DNA of 64,000 bases from an uncultured Muribaculaceae bacterium. Its GTDB lineage: Bacteria; Bacteroidota; Bacteroidia; Bacteroidales; Muribaculaceae. The position numbers and the translations under genes were made by a program. Location: NCBI GenBank assembly GCA_902494515.1, contig CABUTS010000007.1:1-64000 (forward strand), read 5' to 3'. Under the pieces are notes generated by a model, which searched no databases, was not told the DNA's origin, and saw nothing but the letters and a program-made list of their open reading frames with translations. Below are positions 7,282-15,402 of the stretch, in pieces (the first letter of the stretch is position 1; each line of letters begins with the position of its first letter).

Positions 7282-9915
7282 TTAGGACTCCTTTATATTA
7301 TTGTTGAGGATGTCCGACAGACTGTTGGGGTAGTCCGAACCGATGATGGATTTGTATTCCTTGCAGAACGCCGCGTAGGTTGCCTGGGCGAGGCCGGTGC
7401 GCCCCTGGGCGTGGCGGATGCGGCATTTTGCGATAAGGGCGTCCTCGTTGATGAAATCGTGCTGGAAGAGCGTGTCGGCAATCTTGAGCTTCTGATTGGC
7501 CGACAGACCCGGCTGCTTGAGCAGGGCGCTGAACAGGTCGAGGGTGCGGTCGGAGAAGGCGCTCTTGAACGTGTCGACAATGTCGTTTTCGACGTTGGGA
7601 AGCACCATGCCGTTCAGCAGAAGCTCGAGCAGACGGTCGATGTTCTCGTTGCTGTTGTCCTCGAACAGGCGTATGGCCTCGAGGTAGTCGCAGGTTGTGC
7701 CCTCGCCGAAGCTGATGTTGCGGAAACCGTTGTGCGACTGCACTGTAACGTCGCCGATCTGCACCAGAATGTTGCGCAGACGGCTCATGTATACGTTGCG
7801 GTTGTTCTTGGCGGCTTCCTCCTCCTTGTCGCCCCAGAGCAGGGTCAGAATCTTGCTGTTGGGGATACCCATGGGGTTCTTGCCGGTGTGAAGGATGAGC
7901 AGAATCAGCAGGTTCTTGAGCGTCGGGGTGAACTGGTTGGTGATGTCCTCCCCCTTGGCGTCGAACACTCGGAAACCGCCGAGCAGACGCACGCTCGATT
8001 TCTCAAGGTTGTAGAACGCCGGCGCAGGCTCTGGTTCGGGAGCTGCCTGCAGGTCGGACTCCGGTTCCTCCGGCTTATCCTCCGGCTTATCCTCCGGACC
8101 ATCGCTGCGGACCACGGCTTCGGCCGGCTTCACGGCCTGCTGCGGCTTGACCGGAACGCGCTTGCGGCGCCGGATGAACCACCATCCGCCCAAACCGCAC
8201 GCTGCAATGCCGAGGCATATCAGGGTGATGATAAGCGGTTTGTTGTTGCCGCTGTCTTCGCTGCCCGCAATGTTCTGTGACAGGGACGCCACCGCTACCG
8301 GCGGGTAGTCGAGCTGGTAGATATTGAGAGTCGAAACGCCCTGAATATCAGAGTTTACAATCACGGCGTAGAAACTCTTCTGGGTAGGGGAGTAGTAGAG
8401 ATTGTAGTATAGCGTCTGGGCCTGAAGCGACGCGTTGATGTCCATTGACATCTGCTCGAACCGCCCGGTTTTCATGTCGACCTTGAACAGCGAGCCGCCG
8501 TGATAGGTTGTCAGGATATACATGGCGTCAGATTCCCGGTCATACACCATGTTTTCCCCCGGGATGAAGTCGTTGCCCTTCCCCATGGGGGAGTCTTTGA
8601 GGTCCCACAACATGGTGACGCTGTCGGTTTTCAGGTCCACGGCATACATGTCGTAGTAGTTTCTCGGCCCGAGTTCCTGACGTCCCGACTGGCATCCGCG
8701 GCCGCCGAAGATATACAGGGTGCCGTCCACCAGCGCCGAGCTGCAGGAGTAGCGGGGATGTATGGCAGTCAGCTTCTTAGCTGACTGAGGCCTGTCGCTG
8801 TAGGGGTAGCTGCGCAGCAGGGTGTTGTTGTAGTGGAAGAAGCCGTAACCGCCGAAGCTCACGATGGCCGAGTCGGCGGGGTCGAAAACCGTGGTGTTGT
8901 TCCAGTAGGCATGCTCCTTGGCGGTCTTGCGTCCGCTGCTCCAGGACTGCTTCACGGGATCGTAGAACGAGAAGATGTTCTCGTCGAGGTTGTAGGAGAG
9001 AAGCTGCTGATGCTGAGGTATATACATCAGCTGGTTGGGGTAGACGGCGGCATATTCGCCCCCCTTGACCCGGATGGTGTCGGTGGTTTCTTCATTGACG
9101 TGGAACACATAGAGGGTCGGGGAGTCCTTGGAAGCCATGTAGAAGGTCGAGACGCGGGGATCGAAGGCAACCGAGGGGTAGTAGGAGAACTCGGCGGAGT
9201 AGATCTTTTTCCAGGAGGCGTTCTCGTCGATGAGCCAGGAGGCGTTCTCCACCGTAGCCGGGGAGTGCTTGATTTCATCATAGCAGACGTCGCCGTCGTG
9301 GCGCTCCATCTTCCAGTGGCGTATGGCTTTGTCGCCGCGGTGAATCTCCACATCCCTTATGGCCACCGAGGCCACATCGAACAGCGGATACTCGGTCAGC
9401 GTGCAGAATCCCATTGCAATCCTGATACTTCCGGCGCCCACAAAGGCGTCGTAGGTTGTCTTGCTGACGACGCCGTTGTAGTCGAGTTCCACCTCGCCGG
9501 TCTCGGGCGACATGGTCAGACGCACGTGGACCCACTTGCCGTAGTCCAGCGGCTCGGACTGCACTATGTCACGGTCGCCGGTGACAAGCATGGGAAAACG
9601 GATGTAATCGGCTCCGATACAGTACATCAGGTCGATGTTGCTGTTGTTGTCGGCAATCACCTTGCATATGGAGCCCAGAGGATTATCGGGGTAGGCCCAT
9701 AGATCCATGTCGATGCGGATGGTCTTGCCGTCGGTGGTCAGAGGCTCGCCGTTGTCGAGAAGTATGGAGGTGTATTCCGAGGCATCATGAGGGGCCGTCT
9801 GTATGTGTATGCCGTAGCCCGGATTCGGCGCCTTGGCGGCAGCAGGGCCGGGCATCGCTGTACAGAGGCAGAGGGCCATGCATATTTTAAGGATGATTTG
9901 CAGCTTGGTATTCAT
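7282..9915 (-). CDS. Membrane-spanning regulator: LamG/Kelch-like sensor, TM, SARP/BTAD-like output
   Basis: The 877-aa protein has a signal peptide (1-28) and a concanavalin/LamG-like region (about 40-200). A beta-propeller with Kelch-like strands (about 235-545) contains ALVDGTLYIFGG and IVSFGGYGFF. One membrane helix (560-582) is followed by RRRKR, so the C-terminus should be cytoplasmic. A proline/acid linker with an EDKP repeat (608-632) leads to a winged-helix region like that of SARP regulators (about 638-736; VRLLGGFRVFDAKG, LLWGDKEEEAAKNNRNVYMSRLR) and a helical BTAD/TPR-like tail (740-865). I infer a one-component sensor that detects a glycan outside the cytoplasm and controls the adjacent PUL, replacing the usual hybrid two-component system. 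The gene diverges from the PUL and has its own promoter. Confidence 0.75.
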   Translation of the reverse strand: MNTKLQIILKICMALCLCTAMPGPAAAKAPNPGYGIHIQTAPHDASEYTSILLDNGEPLTTDGKTIRIDMDLWAYPDNPLGSICKVIADNNSNIDLMYCIGADYIRFPMLVTGDRDIVQSEPLDYGKWVHVRLTMSPETGEVELDYNGVVSKTTYDAFVGAGSIRIAMGFCTLTEYPLFDVASVAIRDVEIHRGDKAIRHWKMERHDGDVCYDEIKHSPATVENASWLIDENASWKKIYSAEFSYYPSVAFDPRVSTFYMASKDSPTLYVFHVNEETTDTIRVKGGEYAAVYPNQLMYIPQHQQLLSYNLDENIFSFYDPVKQSWSSGRKTAKEHAYWNNTTVFDPADSAIVSFGGYGFFHYNNTLLRSYPYSDRPQSAKKLTAIHPRYSCSSALVDGTLYIFGGRGCQSGRQELGPRNYYDMYAVDLKTDSVTMLWDLKDSPMGKGNDFIPGENMVYDRESDAMYILTTYHGGSLFKVDMKTGRFEQMSMDINASLQAQTLYYNLYYSPTQKSFYAVIVNSDIQGVSTLNIYQLDYPPVAVASLSQNIAGSEDSGNNKPLIITLICLGIAACGLGGWWFIRRRKRVPVKPQQAVKPAEAVVRSDGPEDKPEDKPEEPESDLQAAPEPEPAPAFYNLEKSSVRLLGGFRVFDAKGEDITNQFTPTLKNLLILLILHTGKNPMGIPNSKILTLLWGDKEEEAAKNNRNVYMSRLRNILVQIGDVTVQSHNGFRNISFGEGTTCDYLEAIRLFEDNSNENIDRLLELLLNGMVLPNVENDIVDTFKSAFSDRTLDLFSALLKQPGLSANQKLKIADTLFQHDFINEDALIAKCRIRHAQGRTGLAQATYAAFCKEYKSIIGSDYPNSLSDILNNNIKES
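8066..8098. repeat. 12-bp tandem repeat in the regulator linker
   Basis: TCCTCCGGCTTA occurs twice in tandem with a partial third copy. On the coding strand it gives the EDKP period of the linker between membrane helix and DNA-binding domain, so copy-number change would alter linker length without a frameshift. Confidence 0.75.
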
Positions 9916-10012
9916 CGTATCCTATATCTGTTTTGGACGGATATTATCGTTTGGCAATGAGGCGGGGTATCAGAATGTGAGGTCAGTTAAAGACTTGGGA
10001 ATAATGTTAGTG

Positions 10013-10020
10013 CAAAGATA
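10013..10020 (-). promoter_or_regulatory. Probable -7 promoter element of the regulator gene
   Basis: The minus strand reads TATCTTTG, a match to TAnnTTTG. The start of transcription would fall about 90 bases before the regulator start codon at 9915. Confidence 0.5.
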
Positions 10021-10318
10021 CTCTTTTTATATAAGAAAACACACATTTAGGAATAGAAAAATTTGCCACATTCGCGTCAATTCGGCATTAAAATGAAGAA
10101 TTAATGCAAATTTACCGTGTATTTAAAGGGTCGTTAATCTTTTTTTTAGGATAAATACGGGTGAAGGCTGAGCGGGGAGGCGTGAGTTGCCGTCTGCTGC
10201 ATTTGCCGTTCAGCGCCCGGTTAAGTAAAATTAGTTTTTGAAGTGTTAAAAATGGCTTTAATTATAAATTTTTTTGTGAGGATAAGGATTAATTAAGGTT
10301 CTTTTAATAAAGAAATCT

Positions 10319-10326
10319 TAAATTTG
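10319..10326 (+). promoter_or_regulatory. Probable -7 promoter element of PUL 1
   Basis: TAAATTTG matches TAnnTTTG and precedes the lipoprotein start codon at 10410 by about 85 bases. It is the best candidate for the main promoter of the 10.4-34.8 kb gene array. The bases at the expected -33 position are not a clear TTTG. Confidence 0.5.
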
Positions 10327-10409
10327 CGGTCGAAATGGCGTCAAAGCCAGCCGTGCGTGAAGAACTTTCAATATCTATATACCTTAAACCAAAAACCAAC
10401 AATTTTCAC

Positions 10410-12101
10410 ATGAACAAGAATTTCAAAAACCTCTTGCTGTGTGGAGCCGCAGTGGCGCTCTCCGCATGTGTGTTCACGTCGTGCGACGATGATGATGACT
10501 ATGAAACCAGAATTTCGGTTCTCGAAACCGCAGTCGCCGATCTTCAGTCTCAGCTCAACAAGGCTCTCACCGTTGGTGCCAGCATCACCAATGTCACCGA
10601 GGACAATGGCACCTACACCATCACTCTGAGCGATGGCCAGGTCCTCACCATCAAGCCCGGCACAGGCGGAGGCGGCGAAGCTGTCACCGTTACCCTCACC
10701 GACACCGAAGCTATCATCACCGTGGGCGACACCGAATATCGCCTCCCCCTCGGCTCTTCTGTCTCCTCTCTCGTATACAGCCCCGAATATGTCGACGGCA
10801 AGGTTATCATCTCCGACGCTGCCGGAACTGTCGTCAAGTTCCTGGCCTGTCCGGCCCTGACCGACCTCAACGGCGCAACCTTCACCATCGCCGAATCCCA
10901 CGCCCTGAAATCCCGCGCCATGGGCGAAGAGGACTTCAAGGTCAGCAATGCCGAACTCGTTGACGGTTTCGTAAACCTCACCGTTCTCTGCATCAACGGC
11001 GAACTCGCCGGCCAGACCCACGCAGCCTGCGTTCAGATGAACTACAAGGGTGCCGTCATCGGTTCCAACTACTTTAATATAGAGGTATCCCCGGAGTTCT
11101 CGTTCTCCAGCGAGGCTATCGACCCCAACATCACTGTTGCCGGCGGTACTCTCCAGGATAACGGCGCTTACGCCCTGACCATCGAGACCACCGCACTCTC
11201 CGACGGTTACGACTTCGCCACCGTATTCCAGAACGTACCCGCAGGTGCCGAATACCGCATCGCTCCCACCTCCAAGCAGCCCGGCGGCGACGCCCAGATG
11301 AAGCGCGACCTCCTGGCCGCCTCCCTGGCCAAGGATGGTAAGTTCGCATGGACCGGCCGTCCCGGCACCAGCTTCAACGGCAACGAGGAGCAGAAGGGCT
11401 TCCTTGTAACCGTTGTCAAGGACGAAGTTGTCATCGCCAAGATGTACCTCATGCTCAACGACCCGCTGGCCGGCATGAACATAGAGTTCGACAACGCCCT
11501 CCGTTCGCAGCACATGGAGTATGGTGTTCCCAACGAAGACCACTCCGAAGGCTCTCCCCTCCACCTCCACAAGGGTGCCCAGAAAGTTAACTTCGTTGAA
11601 ATCATGCTCAAGCAGCAGCTCGCTCTCGGCCACGGCTCCGCATGGGACTTCTGCGAAGCTCTCGGCAACTACGCCAACGACCTGGTTTACGCTACCGACA
11701 AGGCTCTCGTTGTTCAGGAGGACGCCATGAAGTACTGCAAGTTCTCCCAGGGTGTTAAGTGGTACAACGTACAGACCTCCGTCGTTTCCTCGCAGCGCCG
11801 CAACTGGGGCATGGATGAAGCTGAAATGAAGGCTATCGCCCAGGGCGAATGTAACGGCGAAATCATCGGTGGCTGGGACGGCGTTTCCGGCGAGGATCTT
11901 GCCAACATGGGCTTCGCCATCACACCTGACGGTTTCATCGAAACAACCGCCGACTTCCCCGGCTGGGGTCTCCGTGTCGGCATGGGCGTAGAGTTCGAAT
12001 ATGACTACGGAACTCTTTCCATCTGCAATAACTGCCTCGCTTATCTGTTCTTCGGCCGTCGTTCGCTCGACGAGGGAGTAGTCGATCCCGCCGCAAGGTA
12101 A
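10410..12101 (+). CDS. Surface lipoprotein with DUF4988/PL29-N-like start, first gene of PUL 1
   Basis: The start at 10410 is chosen because it gives a clean signal peptide ending in lipobox VFTSC (Cys25), followed by an acidic DDDDDY stretch typical of lipoproteins exported to the Bacteroidetes cell surface. The mature protein opens with a short heptad-like helix (ISVLETAVADLQSQLNKAL) and a beta segment (ITLSDGQVLTIKPG). This combination resembles the DUF4988/PL29 N-terminal domain of other Bacteroidetes surface proteins. The remaining roughly 450 residues are not recognised by me. It precedes SusC by 111 bp with a hairpin between, so it may be a glycan-binding protein expressed at its own level. 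No enzyme active site is evident. Confidence 0.75.
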   Translation: MNKNFKNLLLCGAAVALSACVFTSCDDDDDYETRISVLETAVADLQSQLNKALTVGASITNVTEDNGTYTITLSDGQVLTIKPGTGGGGEAVTVTLTDTEAIITVGDTEYRLPLGSSVSSLVYSPEYVDGKVIISDAAGTVVKFLACPALTDLNGATFTIAESHALKSRAMGEEDFKVSNAELVDGFVNLTVLCINGELAGQTHAACVQMNYKGAVIGSNYFNIEVSPEFSFSSEAIDPNITVAGGTLQDNGAYALTIETTALSDGYDFATVFQNVPAGAEYRIAPTSKQPGGDAQMKRDLLAASLAKDGKFAWTGRPGTSFNGNEEQKGFLVTVVKDEVVIAKMYLMLNDPLAGMNIEFDNALRSQHMEYGVPNEDHSEGSPLHLHKGAQKVNFVEIMLKQQLALGHGSAWDFCEALGNYANDLVYATDKALVVQEDAMKYCKFSQGVKWYNVQTSVVSSQRRNWGMDEAEMKAIAQGECNGEIIGGWDGVSGEDLANMGFAITPDGFIETTADFPGWGLRVGMGVEFEYDYGTLSICNNCLAYLFFGRRSLDEGVVDPAAR

Positions 12102-12120
12102 TCCACAATACCTACATAGA

Positions 12121-12166
12121 TCCGGGAGATGCGCCCCTGCATCCCTGCGCCCGACGCTCTCCCGGA
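12121..12166 (+). promoter_or_regulatory. Intercistronic hairpin before susC-like gene
   Basis: TCCGGGAGA (12121-12129) and TCTCCCGGA (12158-12166) form a perfect 9-bp stem. No T tract follows. It probably protects the 3' end of the lipoprotein mRNA or sets relative expression, and is unlikely to be a full terminator. Confidence 0.5.
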
Positions 12167-12212
12167 GTCCATACTTCAACAAGGATTTACAACTTTAGAG
12201 AATAGATAACAG

Positions 12213-15200
12213 ATGAATTACAATAATATAAAGGCACAAACCGGGCGCCTGTGGCGGCTCATGCTTGTTGCTGTCGTGTGCATGATCACGGCGGTGACCG
12301 CAGCGGCTCAGGTCCGGACTGTCACGGGTACGGTCTACGACCAGCAGAATGATCCGGTTGTCGGAGCTTCCGTTATGGTCAAGGGCTCGCAAACAGGCGT
12401 GACTACCGACATCGACGGTAAGTTCACGATCAAGGCTGCCCCCGATGCTACTCTCCAGATTACATATATAGGTATGAAGCCGGTGACCGTATCGGCTAAA
12501 AGCACCAACCTCGACATCCATATGGAGGAAGACGCCGAGCAGCTCGAAGAAGTTGTGGTCGTCGGTTACGGTGTGCAGAAGAAGGCAACCCTGACCGGTG
12601 CCGTCTCGCAGGTCTCCAACAAGGAGATGACCGTAACCAAGAATGAGAACGTCGTCAACATGCTCTCCGGTAAAATCCCCGGCGTACGTATCTCGCAGCG
12701 CAGCTCCCAGCCCGGTGAGTTCGATAATGCCATCGATATCCGCGGTATGGGCGAGCCCCTCTTCGTAGTCGACGGTGTCCCCCGCGACAAGGACTACTTC
12801 TCGCGCATGGATCCCAACGAAATCGAATCCGTATCCGTCCTGAAGGATGCCGCCGCATCTATCTACGGTGTGCGAGCCGCCAACGGTGTGCTCCTCGTCA
12901 CCACCAAGCACGGCAGCAGCCAGGAGGGTAAGTTCGACATCACCTTCTCCTTCAACTACGGCTGGCAGAACTTCCTTTACACCCCCGAAACCGCCGACGC
13001 AGCAACCCACATGCTGCTGATGAACGAAAAGCAGCTCAACAACAACTTCGGCGGCAACTACTTCGTGAAGGCCAACCCCCGCTACACATGGGAGGAGATG
13101 CTGGTCTACAGCTCCGGTCAGAAGCGCAGCACCAACTGGTCCGACGAGCTGTTCCGCAAGAACGTGCCGCAGCAGCAGTATAACGTCAGCCTCAACGGCG
13201 GTTCCGAGCGAATCCAGTACTTCTTCAACCTCGGTTACATCAAGCAGGAAGGTTCCTACAAGAGCGGCTCCCTGAACTACGACCGCTGGAACTTCCGCAG
13301 CAATGTCGACCTGAACATCACCAAGGACCTCAAGGCCGTGGTACAGGTCGGCGGTTACATGGACGAAAAGAACCAGCCCGCCACCGATATGTGGACCGTC
13401 TACAAGATGGCATGGACATATCCCACCACCGCCGAAGCGTGGGTCGACGGCGACCACAGCCTCCCCGCTTACGACTCCGAGCTCGGATCGAACACCGAGA
13501 ACCCCGTGGCTACCACCAACGCCGCCTTCACCGGTTACAACCGCGAGCGCCGCTACAACTTCAACGGTTCGCTCTCCCTGCAGTATAGCCTCCCCTGGGT
13601 GAAGGGTCTGAGCGCCAAGGCTTTCTACAGCTACGACTACTACGCTACCAACGATGTGCGCTACAAACGCGCCTATCAGCTCTACCGCAAGAATGCCGAC
13701 GGCACCATGGTTACCTTCGACCGTAACCCCGACGCATTCCTGCAGCGCACCACCTATCCCTCACACGGCACAGTGATGCAGCTCTCCGTTAACTACGACA
13801 ACACCTTCGGCGACCACAACGTTTCCGCAATGGTGCTCTACGAAGAGCAGTACAACAACTACGACAGCTTCTACGCAAGGCGCAAAATGCTCCTCGACGG
13901 CGAGTACCTCATCTACGGTGAGACCGAAAACCAGGAGACCGGCGCTCCCTCGATCTGGGACAAGTCGCGCCGCGCATGGGTAGGCCGCGCAAGCTACAAC
14001 TTCAAGGGTCGCTACATGGTGGACTTCTCGTTCCGCCGCGACGAATCCTCGAGCTTCCCGAAGAACTCCCGTTCGGGCTTCTTCCCCGCCGTATCCGCCG
14101 GCTGGCGTCTGAGCCACGAACCGTTCATGGAAAAACTTTCGCCCGTCCTCAGCAACCTGAAGATCCGCGCATCCTGGGGTAAGATGGGTGATGACAGCGG
14201 CTGCGGCACCTATCCTCCCACCGTTGTCGGCTACGAACTCAACATGCGTAAACTCGGCTGGATCTACAACGGCATCCTCGTGGGCGGTGTATCCCCCACA
14301 GGCGTTCCCAACCCCAACCTCTCCTGGTTCACCGCCGAGACCTACAATGCCGGTCTTGACTTCGACCTGTGGGGGCAGATGCTCTCCGGTACCATCGAAG
14401 TCTTCGAGCGTAAGCGCGACGGCCTGTTCGCAACCAGCGCTGCCGTCATTCCCGGCACCGTCGGCGTGAGCATGCCTCAGGAGAACCTCAACTCCGACAA
14501 GACCTTCGGTTATGAAATCAGCCTCAGCCACCGCAACCGCATCGGCGACGTCAGCTACTACGTCACCGCCCAGATGTCGGCCACCAAGAACCGCTGGGAC
14601 TACCGCATCGACGGCGACGCCTCCAACTCGATGGACTACTACTACCGCACCGACGTGTCGGGCCGTAACAAGGACATCTGGTTCGCCTACGAAGAGGGCG
14701 GCCGCTACGGCAACTATAATGACATCCGCTACCACGGCACCCTCGGCGACGTAGGTCAGCAGACTCTCCCCGGCGACTACTGGTATAAGGACTGGAACGA
14801 AGACGGTGTGATCGACGACAACGACCGCCATCCGGTTGCTACCTATAACCTCCCCGTGTTCAACTACGGTTTCACCTTCGGCGCAAGCTGGAAGGGGATC
14901 GACCTGGCCACAACATGGCAGGGCGCAGCCAACGTATATAATAAGTACGACGAAGTCTTCACCGAAGTCGGCCCCTTCAACGGCGGCGCCTCGCTGGACT
15001 ACTACACCGACCGCTGGCACACCGTAAACGTCACCGATGACCCCTGGAACCCCCACACCCAGTGGATCGAAGGCTACTATCCCGCAACAGGCCACAGCTT
15101 CAACACCGGTACAACCGGTATCCACAACTGCTCCTACCTGCGTCTGAAGACCCTCGAAATCGGTTACACCTTCCCGCAGAAATGGCTCCGCTTCGTCGGC

Positions 15201-15383
15201 GCCAAGGACTTCCGCGTATACTTCAATGCCTACAACCTCTGGACCATCTCGGGTCTGAAGAACATGGACCCCGAGCGTCCCGGTCGTTCCGGCGGTTCCA
15301 ACAACAACCGCGATGAGGGCATCCTCTTCTATAACTATCCTGTGAACCGAACTTTCAACATCGGCGCCACACTGAAATTCTAA
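12213..15383 (+). CDS. SusC/RagA-family TonB-dependent outer-membrane transporter (PUL 1)
   Basis: This 1056-aa protein has a signal peptide (about 1-32, ending AAAQ), then a carboxypeptidase-regulatory-like domain (about 36-112; VTGTVYDQQNDPVVGASV). The SusC-type junction EEVVVVGYG (about 112-120), a plug (MLSGKIPGVRI, DAAASIYGVRAANGVLLVTTK) and a beta-barrel ending in aromatic TFNIGATLKF follow. It would import oligosaccharides across the outer membrane with energy from TonB, together with the SusD protein encoded 19 bp downstream. It has no N-terminal STN domain, so it is not expected to signal to an anti-sigma factor, consistent with control by the adjacent membrane regulator instead. Confidence 0.97.
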   Translation: MNYNNIKAQTGRLWRLMLVAVVCMITAVTAAAQVRTVTGTVYDQQNDPVVGASVMVKGSQTGVTTDIDGKFTIKAAPDATLQITYIGMKPVTVSAKSTNLDIHMEEDAEQLEEVVVVGYGVQKKATLTGAVSQVSNKEMTVTKNENVVNMLSGKIPGVRISQRSSQPGEFDNAIDIRGMGEPLFVVDGVPRDKDYFSRMDPNEIESVSVLKDAAASIYGVRAANGVLLVTTKHGSSQEGKFDITFSFNYGWQNFLYTPETADAATHMLLMNEKQLNNNFGGNYFVKANPRYTWEEMLVYSSGQKRSTNWSDELFRKNVPQQQYNVSLNGGSERIQYFFNLGYIKQEGSYKSGSLNYDRWNFRSNVDLNITKDLKAVVQVGGYMDEKNQPATDMWTVYKMAWTYPTTAEAWVDGDHSLPAYDSELGSNTENPVATTNAAFTGYNRERRYNFNGSLSLQYSLPWVKGLSAKAFYSYDYYATNDVRYKRAYQLYRKNADGTMVTFDRNPDAFLQRTTYPSHGTVMQLSVNYDNTFGDHNVSAMVLYEEQYNNYDSFYARRKMLLDGEYLIYGETENQETGAPSIWDKSRRAWVGRASYNFKGRYMVDFSFRRDESSSFPKNSRSGFFPAVSAGWRLSHEPFMEKLSPVLSNLKIRASWGKMGDDSGCGTYPPTVVGYELNMRKLGWIYNGILVGGVSPTGVPNPNLSWFTAETYNAGLDFDLWGQMLSGTIEVFERKRDGLFATSAAVIPGTVGVSMPQENLNSDKTFGYEISLSHRNRIGDVSYYVTAQMSATKNRWDYRIDGDASNSMDYYYRTDVSGRNKDIWFAYEEGGRYGNYNDIRYHGTLGDVGQQTLPGDYWYKDWNEDGVIDDNDRHPVATYNLPVFNYGFTFGASWKGIDLATTWQGAANVYNKYDEVFTEVGPFNGGASLDYYTDRWHTVNVTDDPWNPHTQWIEGYYPATGHSFNTGTTGIHNCSYLRLKTLEIGYTFPQKWLRFVGAKDFRVYFNAYNLWTISGLKNMDPERPGRSGGSNNNRDEGILFYNYPVNRTFNIGATLKF

Positions 15384-15402
15384 CGAAGGACTCAAGAAGA
15401 AT

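Larger units (their letters stand above)
9916..10409. other. Divergent control region between regulator and PUL 1
   Basis: It holds a minus-strand -7 element for the regulator (10013-10020) and a plus-strand -7 element for the PUL (10319-10326). The middle is AT-rich with long T tracts. I see no gene. An in-frame ATG at 10335 only extends the lipoprotein upstream of its real signal peptide. Confidence 0.6.

Noticed and set aside
10368..12182. 604-codon open frame antisense to the first PUL 1 lipoprotein
   Set aside because: Long antisense frames occur throughout the GC-rich, C-ending-codon genes here. The plus-strand product has a lipoprotein signal and the antisense one has only low-complexity Gly/Val-rich sequence.
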